Part shown: in pieces, positions 46,549 through 58,004 of the stretch | Layout: every line of letters begins with the position of its first letter | Position numbering within the stretch: position 1 is the first letter of the stretch | Source: Escarpia spicata | Taxonomy: Eukaryota > Annelida > Polychaeta > Sabellida > Siboglinidae | NCBI GenBank assembly: GCA_963995525.1 | Contig: OZ023205.1 | Location: 52,260,214 to 52,324,213, forward strand | DNA length: 64,000 nucleotides | Direction: 5' to 3' | Notes under the pieces: model-generated | Told to the model about the DNA's origin: nothing | Seen by the model: only the letters and a program-made list of their open reading frames with translations | Database searches by the model: none | Made by a program: the position numbers and the translations under genes

Positions 46549-47958
46549 ATTGATTATTTGTCAAATAAAGATGTCTCTGAACACATATGTGCCGACTATA
46601 GGATCGGATGGTAACTTTTGATGGAGTTTCAAGGCGGATGACAATCAGACTCACAGACAAGTGCAGACTGACTACTTTTAGTAGCCATCCCATGCTCATT
46701 TGTAAAATCCCCTTTGATTGGTCAGTTCTTTAACTTGCTATAGGCTTTTTCAAAATCAGAGGCACTGGAATTTTTCACTTTGATGAAGTAGATGGGGTTG
46801 TATCCAAGACCTAAATATGTTGCTAAGGAGCATGTATTTGTATTTTTATGGGGAAAGCAAGCAAACATACTATTCATATGTGATAAATGAGTCTTTATAT
46901 GTAAAAATCTCAAAAATGATTTTTTGTGTGAAAAGTTACATTTTTGGGAGTATACACTGGAACTGGAACAGACAGTAAATAAGCAAATACAAAGCATGTA
47001 ACGACAATGTCAAAAAGAAGACATTTCTGTCAGGAGACTCTCACTAAGGCATTATAAATATGCCGCTGATGTGAGAGCCACCCACCCACTTGTAATTATA
47101 ACTAAATATTCCTACAAATCCCATTGTGGTATAAAGATTGAAAGAAAGTTCGGGTATGTTGGTAGGCTAAGTGCATATGTACCAGTTTGTGTCCGTGCAA
47201 ATATCTTTGTAAAGTGCTAATAAGTATGTAGAAAAACCATAGAGACTATGTGTGTATATCTTATCCAAAATGCAGGGTGGCATTTTTCGAAGTAAAGTTG
47301 GTAGGTAATATCGATACCTACCTTAACCCATTTTATCCTGAATCTACTGCAGATGAGCTGCAGCCAGTTCCTGAAGAAATTCAATAAATCCTGTTTCAGC
47401 AAAATGATAGGGTATCAGTTGAAATGGCTATAACTTCATTGTTTCACAACCAAATTTCAAATGTGATGCATCATTGTAAAGAAGATAAAACATTCTTTGC
47501 AGTGATGTAGATAACATGTAATGCTCTCATACTTACTATATGTGACAATGTGTGAAAGATGTACCAATAAAATCAAACTTAAATTGTTTGTAATTTTTTG
47601 TTTCAACTGATATTTACACCATGAAGGAAGCAACTTGTCAATGAGCAAGTTTTTTATATTATAGATCATTATCTCAAGGATAAAATGCAAACAAAAATTG
47701 AAAACATCTATTGGATAATAAATCTGTACTGTCCAATTTTGTAGTACATCCGTACGAATTTATAAAGGGTAGAATTATTAAATTTGGTATATAAACTAGA
47801 GTTGACTACACCTCATGTTAGTGTTCATTTCAGTAACTAGCAAGAATACAAATATACAAGTAAAGGATCGAAGAAACATCTCATCATGAAATGTAATATT
47901 TTATTATATTCATAAAAGCGAAAAACGTTCATTCTCATTGTATCACAGCAACAAGTCT
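46549..47958. other. Intron DNA with no recognised feature
   Basis: AT-rich sequence with scattered short frames. None resembles a known family and I saw no inverted or tandem repeats. Confidence 0.4.
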
Positions 47959-49706
47959 GTGTCTACCCAACCCACTGGGCACTGTCATCTAGTCCATTAG
48001 TCCATCATGTGTCTACCCAACCCACTGGGCACTGTCATCTAGTCCATTAGTCCATCATGTGTCTACCCAACCCACTGGGCACTGTCATCTAGTCCATTAG
48101 TCCATCATGTGTCTACCCAACACACTGAACACTGTCATCTAGTCCATTAGTCCATCATGTGTCTACCCAACCCACTGGGCACTGTCATCTAGTCCATTAG
48201 TCCATCATGTGTCTACCCAACACACTGAGCACTGTCATCTAGTCCATTAATCCATCATGTGTCTACCCAACCCACTGGGCACTGTCATCTAGTCCATTAG
48301 TCCATCATGTGTCTACCCAACCCACTGGGCACTGTCATCTAGTCCATTAGTCCATCATGTGTCTACCCAACCCACTGGGCACTGTCATCTAGTCCATTAG
48401 TCCAACACGTGTCTACCCAACACACTGGGCACTGTCACCTAGTCCATTAGTCCAACATGTGTCTACCCAACCCACTTGGCACTGTCACCTAGTCCATTAG
48501 TCCAACATGTGTCTACCCAACCCACTGGGCACTGTCACCTAGTCCATTAGTCCAACATGTGTCTAACCAACCCACTGGGCACTGTCACCTAGTCCATTAG
48601 TCCATCATGTGTCTACCCAACCCACTGTGCACTGTCATCTAGTCCATTAGTCCAACACGTGTCTACCCAACAGACTGGGCACTGTCATCTAGTCCATTAG
48701 TCCAACATGTGTCTACCCAACACATTGGGCACTGTCATCTAGTCCATTAGTCCAACATGTGTCTACCCAACACACTGGGCACTGTCATCTAGTCCATTAG
48801 TCCAACATGTGTCTACCCAACCCACTGGGCACTGTCACCTAGTCCATTAGTCCATCATGTGTCTACCCAACCCACTGTGCACTGTCACCTAGTCCATTAG
48901 TCCATCATGTGTCTACCCAACCCACTGTGCACTGTCATCTAGTCCATTAGTCCAACACGTGTCTACCCAACAGACTGGGCACTGTCATCTAGTCCATTAG
49001 TCCAACATGTGTCTACCCAACCCACTTGGCACTGTCACCTAGTCCATTAGTCCAACATGTGTCTACCCAACCCACTGGGCACTGTCACCTAGTCCATTAG
49101 TCCATCATGTGTCTACCCAACCCACTGTGCACTGTCATCTAGTCCATTAGTCCAACATGTGTCTACCCAACACACTGGGCACTGTCATCTAGTCCATTAG
49201 TCCAACATGTGTCTACCCAACACACTGGGCACTGTCATCTAGTCCATTAGTCCAACACGTGTCTACCCAACACACTGGGCACTGTCACCTAGTCCATTAG
49301 TCCAACATGTGTCTACCCAACCCACTGTGCACTGTCATCTAGTCCATTAGTCCAATGTGTGTCTACCCAACACACTGGGCACTGTCACCTAGTCCATTAG
49401 TCCAACGTGTCTACCCAACACACTGAGCACTGTCACCTAGTCCATTAGTCCAACATGTGTCTACCCAACACACTGGGCACTGTCATCTAGTCCATTAGTC
49501 CAACATGTGTCTACCCAACACACTGGGCACTGTCATCTAGTCCATTAGTCCAACATGTGTCTACCCAACACACTGGGCACTGTCATCTAGTCCATTAGTC
49601 CAACATGTGTCTACCCAACACACTGGGCACTGTCATCTAGTCCATTAGTCCAACATGTGTCTACCCAACACACTGGGCACTGTCATCTAGTCCATTAGTC
49701 CAACAT
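47959..49706. repeat. 50-bp satellite, 35 tandem units
   Basis: The unit starts GTGTCTACCCAACCCACTGG and includes CTAGTCCATTAGTCCA. There are 34 units of 50 bp and one of 48 bp (near 49404). Variants at a few positions (CCC/CAC before ACTGGG, CATCT/CACCT, CATCATGT/CAACATGT/CAACACGT) recur in blocks. For example, the junction CACTGTGCACTGTCATCTAG followed by CAACACGT and CAGACTGGG occurs twice exactly 300 bp apart (six units), so parts spread as multi-unit blocks. Stops occur in each unit, so it is not coding. Confidence 0.98.
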
Positions 49707-50280
49707 GTGTCTTCTCGTGTGATCTGCCACACAGGTTCCAGTTTGGTGAACTGGTTCCTGGCACTGGCGACAACCGTACTTCGTAACGCCGGCGTTCACC
49801 TGGGCCTGCTCGCAGCGAACACTTGTGACACACGTCTTGTATTGCTCGTACATAGGCACTATCTCATGAGGAGCTGCGGCTCGGTGCAGGTAAAAGGGGG
49901 GACGCACATGCTGATCTAACATCGCCGATCAGTTCTAGTGACAAATCTTCCACGAAGTCCTGGAAGACAGGCCACTGTGCCGCTGCTTCTGCCGGGTTGG
50001 TTGCAAATGGGAGTATCTCCAAATGCAATCAAATCAATCACGAGACATCACCTGCGAGTATCTCGTCTCGTAGATCCACTTCGTCTTCCTCCAGTAGTCA
50101 TGTCTACGGGGAAGACACAAAATCCCCATCAACAATGTCAGGCTAACGAACGCTTTCACCACCGGGACGGTGACCGGGTCACATCGAGGGGCTGACGGCG
50201 GCGGGTTAGCTGCTCACTGCTGCTCGGCGTAGCGATTGGTTTCAACACCATCCTGTCACTCTCGGTAGCCATAGTACCAT
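49695..50280 (-). pseudogene. Possible piggyBac transposase C-terminal remnant
   Basis: The minus strand reads VHQTG after a cysteine series in YKTCVTSVRCEQAQVNAGV, then TKYGCRQCQ. A cysteine-rich tail of the form RC-x-x-C, TKY-x-C-x-x-C, H, C, H closes many piggyBac transposases. Upstream, in another frame, FQDFVEDLSLELIGDVRS may be the preceding helix. No catalytic domain is visible, so this is weak. Confidence 0.35.
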
Positions 50281-51941
50281 GTTTGGGGACATTTGGTGTG
50301 AAGGAGCAACAATGTATGGAATGTTTCTGACACAAACTGCTTTATCTCTTGAAAGAGATACCGCTGGAGTTCTGGGACTAAACCCTTTTGGTAAGACAAG
50401 GGGCATGCCTGCTACAGCCTACAGGTGGATGACATTTCGCTAGATTCTTTCAACTCCCAACTGAATCCGAAAATTCATGGAGCTTTACATCAGAACACCG
50501 TTCTCTAAATTCAATGCATGAGAATGATACCGGTATATCCTCTGAGTACGGGGCTCACAGTAGTTTCAACCAAATGTCATCAGTCGTCTCATCAGCACTT
50601 TCCTGGTATCATATACCCTAGTTGCCTCTTCTCCCGTTATTGATAGCAGTCTTGCTATTTGCCCTTTTTCTTCCTGCTTGCATATTCCTGACGCTAACTC
50701 GTGGCAATGCCATATTTATTTCCAGTGTCCCCATCTTGTGGCTAAAGTAGTCGTTACCATCAATAATTGTCTGGCCAGTGGCAGATTTGCAATAACTGGC
50801 GGCATTGCTGATGGCATTTCAACCATTTCACCATCTGTGGTTGCCATTCTAAGCAATATCTATGGGAGCAGTCTGGTACACATATATTCTAGTCATGTGG
50901 CAGTGCTCTCTAAGTTTCTAGCACTTTTTGTCGCAGCTTCATGTGTTGCATTTCATGCACACCTTGTTCAAAGTTGTTAGCTGATCTGGCGCCGTGTCGC
51001 ATGTTTTGATGATGACAGCACTAAACTGACACAGTGGAACAAACAGTTTAAACAGGTATTTTAATCAAGATAATATGGCTCGACCTCTAGTGGCCCTCTA
51101 GCGGCCCCAGATCTCAAAGTAAGTAACCAGCACACAGCAGGAGTGGCGTCTAGCGAATTCACTTGTAATACATTATTACTGTTCGTCACGGTGCTATTTC
51201 TTGATACCTGTCTATACTACCATACGTTTCTGTGTATAATATACCTCCATGTGTAATACACACCCCAACTTTTACTACATTCTGACAGAATTTCTATATT
51301 ACCATGTATAATGTGAGGCATTGAGAATGACAAGGGCGAGCCCTCCAAATTCAAGTTTTGAGAAAACAAGCTTCAAAGTTTGACAACAATAAGCACCATA
51401 AAATAATAAAATATTAACCAATATTGACAAACTTGTATAATGTGAGTGGTGACTTTTTCTATACTTTGCCTAAGAAGCTACGCATCAACTCACTGTCACT
51501 CATAGAGTACATATGTATGGCTAACATCTGGTTAGAGAAAATGCCTCGGATGCAGCGTTTAGCATTTATGAAACCTCTAGTAGGAATAGTTGAGGGTTTC
51601 CTTCTCCAGGAGACGTCATCTCTCATGAAATTTGCGTCAAAAGAAAGTATATAGATCAAGTTCTGTTTCCAGCTCTGGTATCCTCCTTGAAATGCTGCAA
51701 CTTTAATTGGGCAGTGAACTAAACTCCCATGTATATGGAGTCAAAAGACAGTGCTTTCACTGGAATTATGATGGAACGGATGACTACAGCTGTGCTCGAG
51801 TGCAACTGCTTTTGCAGATAAATGACATCTACTTAGTGTTTACAAAGTGAGTGGTGACGTATAGTGTAGCAAAACAAATTAATAATAAGAGAACAGAAAT
51901 GTCAAACAAGGGCACGCCTCTAACACAAACTGCCTAAATAA
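50281..51941. other. Non-coding DNA with no recognised element
   Basis: Short frames occur on both strands without a recognisable family. ATAATGTGAGTGGTGAC (about 51435) recurs loosely near 51845. Confidence 0.4.
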
Positions 51942-52389
51942 ATGGAAGGCAGTACACTGTCAATAGATGGAAGGCAGTACACTGTCATTATATGGAAGGG
52001 AGTACACTGTCATTATATGGAAGGCAGTACACTGTCATTATATGGAAGGCAGTACACTGTCATTATATGGAAGGGAGTACACTGTCATTATATGGAAGGC
52101 AGTACACTCATTATATGGAAGGGAGTTCACTGTCATTATATGGAAGGGAGTACACTGTCATTATATGGAAGGCAGTACACTGTCATTATATGGAAGGCAG
52201 TACACTGTCATTATATGGAAGGCAGTACACTGTCATTATATGGAAGGGAGTACACTGTCATTATATGGAAGGCAGTACACTGTCATTATATGGAAGGCAG
52301 TACACTGTCATTATATGGAAGGCAGTACACTGTCATTATATGGAAGGCAGTACACTGTCATTATATGGAAGGCAGTACACTGTCATTAT
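51942..52389. repeat. 25-bp satellite, 18 tandem units
   Basis: The unit is ATGGAAGGCAGTACACTGTC plus ATTAT. There are 17 units of 25 bp and one of 23 bp (near 52105). A G/C variant (AAGGGAG or AAGGCAG) alternates irregularly. Because 25 is not a multiple of three and the unit lacks stops, three overlapping long frames appear. They are artefacts. Confidence 0.97.
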
Positions 52390-52589
52390 ATGGAAGAAGG
52401 TGGCAAGGTGGGCTGGAATGGATTGCTGCGGTAGTGGTTTGTAATTCTCTCAGGTTAGCCCAAAGATCGGGCACGCAGAACCTTGCAATCACGCGAGCTC
52501 CACCCTCCAATGTTCTCACGGACATCGTTGTCCAATGTTGCTGCATCGCCCCTAATGTCCTTAGTTCTCTCACGGATCTGGTCGCCGGT

Positions 52590-52870
52590 GTGCCATGCTA
52601 AATAAGGATGCAGGCTGTGAAATGCACATCCTTCTCTTGTATGCCGACCTCCCTTGCACGCCAGCTCCTCACCGCAGGGACGTTGTAGTACACCACTTTT
52701 CTTTCATGTGCCACATCAAGGTCAAATTTGTCGGCCACGATGGATGCATCAATCACGTAGCATGCGTCATGCTTCTAGGCAACTATGTCAGGTTTCTGCA
52801 CCCCCGCCGGGGTGGGTATGGGGAGGTTCCAGCCGGGTGGTATATCCTCCCTTTGCCAACACCGAGTCAT
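52590..52870 (-). pseudogene. R2-type LINE restriction-like endonuclease remnant
   Basis: The minus strand reads WNLPIPTPAGVQKPDIVA, a stop, then KHDACYVIDASIVADKFDLD and VAHERKVVYYNVPAVRSWRA. The K-P-D-x-V block followed some 12 residues later by V-I-D-A and an E-R-K-V helix is the catalytic PD...D signature of the restriction-like endonuclease at the C-terminus of R2/NeSL-class LINEs, which cut target DNA without an APE domain. One stop falls between the two catalytic aspartates. No reverse transcriptase is recognisable upstream. Confidence 0.75.
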
Positions 52871-53170
52871 GCCTAGACACTAATCCTTCGACTTGACACA
52901 GTTTACAAAGCTACGCCCATTTAAAAGGGCTGCTCCAGCCACCATTCAACTATTCACAAACCCAACCTCGTGGCATCCTCAAAGGCCCTGCAGGTGTAGA
53001 AACTAACTTTTTTCACCACTAGTCCACAGGACTAGTGGCCAGTGAAGTTCGCTAGTTCGCAGTCACATCTACTAGTCCCGTCAACGTAAACGACACAAAG
53101 TCAACATAACCAAAATATATACAAAATTTATTTATAAAAAACACATGCGATACATCACATGTGACAGATC

Positions 53171-53653
53171 TCACACGTCCTCAGAACCATCCGAGTACCC
53201 GTCCTCACTGTCTTCCCAGGCCACAAACTCGAGCCGCCTGGCCCTAGGGCCACTGTCATTCCACAGGTGGATGGCGGCAGTTGGGTCGAACTCTGCAATG
53301 CTCACAGTGTGGAACGAGACGTGCAACGGGTCGGTCAGGATATCATTCCCTAGGTTGGTCCTCCAGTCCGTCTTTACCAGCTTCAACTCAGAGAAGCCAC
53401 GCTTGGCATCTGCAGAATGCGCTGGCATGGTCAGGACGATGTCAACCAGAGCCAGGAAGTTTCGGTGGTCTACAAGATGTTGTCTGTTGACGCCCTCCCA
53501 TGTCAACTTACCAACATCCTTGTCACTGTAAACAAATACATTCCAAACTTTATATTCTATCCGACAACTGTATTTATGCTGCGAACAGCAGCTGTAATTG
53601 GTCATCACAAACTTATGTAGCTGCCTGTTGCTGATCTCTGGAAACACTACCTT
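53171..53653 (-). pseudogene. hAT transposase, C-terminal dimerisation region
   Basis: An acceptor TAATCTACAG gives a start at 53653, and a second acceptor (TTTGTTTACAG) gives one at 53525. The protein includes FLALVDIVLTMPAHSADAKR, GFSELKLVKTDWRTNLGNDI, LTDPLHVSF and an acidic tail ending at a stop near 53171. The L-x-x-P-x-x-S-A-x-x-E/K-R-x-F-S block is the hAT C-terminal dimerisation signature. The frame is open from 53743 to the stop. Confidence 0.75.
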
Positions 53654-53720
53654 CTGTAGATTATTAAAAAAAATTTTTTTAACAATAAACCCATAATGCA
53701 TCACATCAACTAACACGCAC

Positions 53721-53935
53721 CTTCCACATTTGTTTCTGGCCAAAGTGTGAAGTTAGCCATCTGGGCTGCCTGCAGGATACCAGTCTGGGCATCATCGAAG
53801 TGATGCTGCAGGCACTCACCCAGGTGGTCGATCGTGCTGACTCGAGCTGAGGAGAAGGCAGGCTTGGCCACAGTTTTCAAATCGTGGTCAGGGAAAGTCG
53901 CACCTGGCATGAACTTTCGGAGTGTTGGACCATCT
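53721..53935 (-). pseudogene. hAT transposase, late exon
   Basis: A TTTTTGTTACAG acceptor and a GTGCGT donor (after 53721) bound GPTLRKFMPGATFPDHDLKT, then RVSTIDHLGECLQHHFDD and ANFTLWPETNV. This matches the linker before the C-terminal dimerisation domain in KIAA1586-like proteins. The exon is open throughout. Confidence 0.7.
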
Positions 53936-54173
53936 CTGTAACAAAAACCATAGGCACAATCAATAGACAACTACATTAGCTCCACTCGGTAGAATACACA
54001 CATCCATCCACCTAAGATTCCATTGAGAACAGCACCTGCAACAAAATTACATTGTTCCTTAAGACACCTTCAATTAGGTGCCATAATAGTCAACTGCTTG
54101 CTGGTATTCCCTTCAAAACAGATATTCACAACTTGTTAATAACACTGTCATAATCAACTTAAATTGGCCATAC

Positions 54174-54901
54174 CGGGTCTTGTACTTGAGCAGTACTTCA
54201 ACTGTGGCGTAGACTTTCATGATGATGTCCGACACCAAGCACGTCTCACGTTGCATGATGATGTCCGACACCAAGCACGTCTCACGTTGCATGATGATGT
54301 CCGACACCAAGCACGTCTCACGTTGCATGATGATGTCCGACACCAAGCACGTCTCAATTTGCATGATGATGTCCGACACCAAGCACGTCTCACGTCGCAT
54401 GATGATGTCCGACACCAAGCACGTCTCACGTTGCATGATGATGTCCGACACCAAGCACGTCTCAATTTGCATGATGATGTCCGACACCAAGCACGTCTCA
54501 CATTGCATGATGATGTCCGACACCAAGCACGTCTCACGTTGCATGATGATGTCCGACACCAAGCACGTCTCACGTTGCATGATGATGTCCGACACCAAGC
54601 ACGTCTCACGTTGCATGATGATGTCCGACACCAAGCACGTCTCACGTTGCATGATGATGTCCGACACCAAGCACGTCTCACGTTGCATGATGATGTCCGA
54701 CACCAAGCACGTCTCACGTTGCATGATGATGTCTGACACCAAGCACGTCTCACGTTGCATGAACTGCGACAGTTTCGCCAGGATGCTTATGACGTCTGTC
54801 TCAAAGTGAGCATACATGACGATGTCTTGGCTAAGCAGCATCTTGAGGTAGCCTCTAGCCTTCCGAACAGCCTCAGCAGACGCCTTTGTCTGGGTTGACA
54901 A
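54174..54901 (-). pseudogene. hAT transposase exon with in-frame 12-residue repeat expansion
   Basis: The acceptor TTCTGATACAG (before 54901) and donor GTATGG (after 54174) bound a fully open exon. It reads STQTKASAEAVRKARGYLKM, then VMYAHFETDVISILAKLSQF, then 15 copies of MQRETCLVSDII (or one-residue variants), then MKVYATVEVLLKYKTR. Without the extra copies the sequence is an ordinary helical part of the hAT fold. The repeat is 36 bp, so every expansion step keeps frame. Confidence 0.8.
54218..54757 (-). repeat. 36-bp coding minisatellite, 15 units
   Basis: Exactly 15 units of 36 bp occupy 540 bp. On the plus strand the unit starts CATGATGATGTCCGACACCA. Only scattered single-base variants occur (Arg to Cys, Ile or Gln-to-Arg changes), all outside the TCLVSDII core. 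No unit has a stop or indel in the transposase frame. Confidence 0.98.
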
Positions 54902-55137
54902 CTGTATCAGAAGAAAATACATATTAAGTCATACTTACAAAAATGTAGTTATTGGTTTCTGCACATAACAAATTCAAAACCACACCTATATCGATTCAGA
55001 CTTAAATGTTTAAAAAGTACTGGTTCCAGTACTGATTGATATATACTTGATACATACTCCACGCCAAAGTAATGTAAGTAGGTATGCAGATAACAGGTTC
55101 TTTGTCATTTAAGATTAGCTCAGCTGCCTATAATTAC

Positions 55138-55455
55138 CTGCTGCAAATGTGCGATGATTGCTGGATAGGCTCTCCATACGTTCTTCAGCGCTCGTAGCGT
55201 GTGGGGCACCCATCGTGTACCTCCCACTCGTGTCGGCATTATCGGCTTCACGCCGATAGCATCGAAAGCTCGTTTCAGCATGCTTCTGTTGAGCGAACTC
55301 TTCCGGTAGAAGTAGTAGAGGCCCAACAGAAGCGATACTACCTTGTCGTGAAGGGGCTGCTTCTTGAGGGCGTCCTGGAATGCAAGTTCCAGTCGGTGTG
55401 TGCGTGGCAGTGGATCCCCGAGAGAGATAAACTTATTCAGATCAACCATCAACAT
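55138..55455 (-). pseudogene. hAT transposase, middle exon
   Basis: The minus strand reads HRLELAFQDALKKQPLHDKV, then YFYRKSSLNRSMLKRAF, then TRVGGTRWVPHTLRALKNVW. The HRLELA and T-R-W boxes are core hAT motifs (the latter in the DDE/insertion region). The exon ends CAG then GTAATT at 55137. The upstream acceptor is unclear, and the frame changes at HCHAH/HRLEL near 55405. Confidence 0.75.
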
Positions 55456-55697
55456 AACAGTACATTTATAACATATGTTAACTGATATATCTTAGTATGC
55501 ATTACAGTAAGGAAGCAGTGTGAAATAAAAGAAAACAGTACTGATATCAACATTGAACAATTACCACTTAGGCACTACCAGATCTATCTCACCCTACAAC
55601 ATTATTGACTATTCAGCTATCACTGTATGTACACATTTTGTAATTACATTTAAGTGTTATACCTGATTACCATGCTAGTCGTGATGTCATGACGTAC

Positions 55698-56588
55698 CTG
55701 CACCAGTGGTTGGTCAATCTTCAGCTTCGCAATGACGCCACCATTCAATTCCTGTTATCACCAAAGCTCCATCCGATCCAAAGCCAACCAGTTTCTTTGT
55801 CCATGTCTCCTCCATCCCCACGCTTGTCATGGAGGCGTGCAGCACGTTGTATATGCCAGTAGCGTCTGCCTTCTCAACGTTCTCGTCACTCATGAAGTCC
55901 ACTTTCACCTTCCCTCCTTTTCGCACTTCTGGCAAAGACGATCTCCTGTTCCATGAAAGCACGGTCTTGTGTACCATCGCAGATGACCGACAGGAAGGGT
56001 GTCGACTGCAGGCGTTTGCTAATTTCGTCGCGCGACTGCTGGGCGATGAAGTGAGTGAAGGTTTGCGCCTGTTTGTTGTTTCTGTACGTCGGCCCGATGT
56101 CCAGTCCCTTCCTCTCGTCGAGATCGCACAGCCACGTGAAGTCCGAAAACGGTCGTCTCGTCTTTGCCAGTGCATGTGCGTTTCGGAACAGAAGCGTCAG
56201 TCTGTCGAACACGTGCTGGTTCAAGATCTCGATAAGCTTTTTAGCAACGGTCGTGCCCACCTTCGCCTTATTCGCCGTGTCTGTTGCAACGCATCTCCGG
56301 TGTAGCTCTGATTTCTCGTGAGCAGTCACTGCTTCCAAGTGAAAGTTTTTGCAACCACCCACAAAACTGCATTGGTGATCAGTCTTGGTCATCGCTTGCG
56401 AGCAGCAAACCGTGCAAAACATCGCCACTTTCTCTACGTCGTATTTCAGCCAGTCTCTGTTGACTTTCCATGGAATCCTTGTTTTCTACTCTCGTTGTCG
56501 TATTTCTTGTCACGTTTGCGCTTTTCACTTTCGTCTAACTTTCGCTTCTTCGCAGGATTCTTCACACCGTCAATAAAGTTCCACATGT
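55698..56588 (-). pseudogene. hAT transposase, N-terminal exon (TTF-type zinc finger)
   Basis: Starting at ATG 56588, the minus strand gives MWNFIDGVKNPAKKRKLDES (nuclear-localisation-like). After a frameshift near 56478 it continues WLKYDVEKVAMFCTVCCSQA, then KNFHLEAVTAHEKSELHRR. FCTVCC...F-x-x-x-x-x-x-x-H-x-x-S-x-x-H is the TTF-type zinc finger of KIAA1586/ZNF862-like hAT proteins. Then come FLSVICDGTQDRAFMEQEIV (first catalytic Asp region), a second frameshift near 55905, and KKLVGFGSDGALVITG (second Asp region). The exon ends CAG then GTACGT at 55697. Confidence 0.75.
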
Positions 56589-56943
56589 TGCTGAAGTGAT
56601 CAAATTTCCAAATGATCAAAAATGACGGCGTGTTTATTATATATATATATTTGAACACCAGGCGGCGCCACTGAGAATTTTGCAGTATTCGGTAGTCCAC
56701 TGGACTAACGAGTCATAATATTTACTAGTCTGCGGCACGATCTGGTAGTCTTGGACTAGCGGACTACCCTTAATTTTGAACCCTGCCTTGGCTGTCTACC
56801 GATGTATGTAAACCATGGCTCTCCAAATTACACCTCTATCCCACAGAGGGCATCCAAACACAGACCTCAGTGCTGACCATTGGTGGAAATACCTCTAGAA
56901 GGCTGGTAACTGTGATCCCCTGTACCACAGGGTCAGGAGAACC

Positions 56944-57050
56944 TACCATTCTAGACATACGCTTGGTACTGAGTACAGGAATAAGCAGTTCTACAATTCT
57001 AAACATACGCTTGGTCCTGAGTACAGGAATAAGCAGTTTGAGCCTGGGGA
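56944..57050. repeat. Two tandem copies of a unit of about 55 bp
   Basis: ATTCTAGACATACGCTTGGT and the following CTGAGTACAGGAATAAGCAG recur once about 55 bp later with two changes. Confidence 0.85.
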
Positions 57051-57578
57051 TGGCCAGTCCCCCGTCCTTGTAATCAGCATGGAAGAAAGATACAGGAGTA
57101 TCCCGGGGTAACCTGACCCAGGGTAGTGTATTTGCTGGACAAAATCAAAACTATAATGCATCATGCCATCATAACTACATGCACTGTGTTGGCCAATTTC
57201 AGAACCACGCAGAAGATTTGCAGATGCTAGTTTAGTAATGTCTCTGCACAGATTACTTTCAAAACTGGCTAGTGCAGATGTGTCTCTGCAGGGCACCAGC
57301 TATTGCTACATAAGCCAGAACATGCAAAGAGCTACTTTACTTTGTCCACTGAACTCGCAGGCAGCACTGTAGTTGTCGTACATATTATTTTTGCTGCAGT
57401 TTAAGGGCAACAGTTTTACATAGATTTTCCAGTGTACTGGTGTTCAACCGGGCAGGACAATGCAGTGCACTTCTGCAAAGTTCTGGATAAAATCCATAAC
57501 TCCTCTGGTTTTCAGCACACTTAGGGCATGATTAAAATTGTGATGCACAGGTACATGTGGTTTAACCCCAATCAGCCT

Positions 57579-57949
57579 CTAACGGGTAATGAGATTGTTC
57601 AGCTTATCGTGCCCTATGTGCAGATACTTAAAAGTATTTTTGCAGTTATTCATGAAACCCACACAAATAGATTTCCGTACACTGTGTCTTTCGGTGATGT
57701 TGCTGCTCCTTCCATGATTCATTGCTGTCAGGTGCATGCCACAAGACAATTTTGCCAAGATGGCAATGTCCAACTCTTCACAAAATAATTCAGTGCATCC
57801 ACATTGGACGTTCTGCAGATCTTCTTGCTTGAAGTATGGCACACGATACACCACTGTTGTGCTTGCAGCTGATGTGGATTTTTGATGCAGCTGCAAGCCA
57901 ACAGTGTTACACCATGTGCCACAGACTTCAAGCATGGATCCAACTCCAA
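57579..57949 (-). pseudogene. Transposase-like fragment of uncertain family
   Basis: The last part of a 118-residue minus-strand frame reads ICVGFMNNCKNTFKYLHIGH, then DKLNNLITR. C-x-x-F-L-x-x-L-H-x-I-G-x-x-R/K-L-x-N-L is a helix that I associate with a family of invertebrate DDE transposase-like proteins. The catalytic region is not present. Low certainty. Confidence 0.3.
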
Positions 57950-58004
57950 ACCAAAGCTGTCGACAAGGTTGCTGATGATCAGTGGTGCACTATTGTTACT
58001 GCTC

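Larger units (their letters stand above)
53010..56785 (-). mobile_element. hAT element with spliced KIAA1586/ZNF862-like transposase
   Basis: The coding parts listed separately lie between two regions packed with CTAGTCCA-like subterminal motifs (53010-53085 and 56690-56775), oriented inward from both ends as hAT subterminal repeats often are. Candidate termini are CAGGTGTAG near 52995 and its loose counterpart CAGGGTTCA (complement at about 56775-56783). I could not find a matching 8-bp duplication, so the outer limits are approximate. Confidence 0.6.

Noticed and set aside
47959..49706. Regular repeats that could suggest a CRISPR array
   Set aside because: Units are directly adjacent with no unique spacers, and the genome is animal.
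51942..52601. Three long frames of repeated MEGSTLSLYGRQ-like sequence
   Set aside because: They arise because a stop-free 25-bp unit is read in all three frames. There is no start context, domain or homology.
54164..54809. Long plus-strand frames and a Cys/Arg-rich minus frame over the 36-bp array
   Set aside because: They are shadows of the hAT exon. Only the MQRETCLVSDII frame continues into conserved transposase sequence on both sides.
52992..56790. An 8-bp target duplication for the spliced hAT element
   Set aside because: The bases outside the candidate CAGG termini (AGGCCCTG left, CCTTGGCT right) do not match, so the ends stay undefined.
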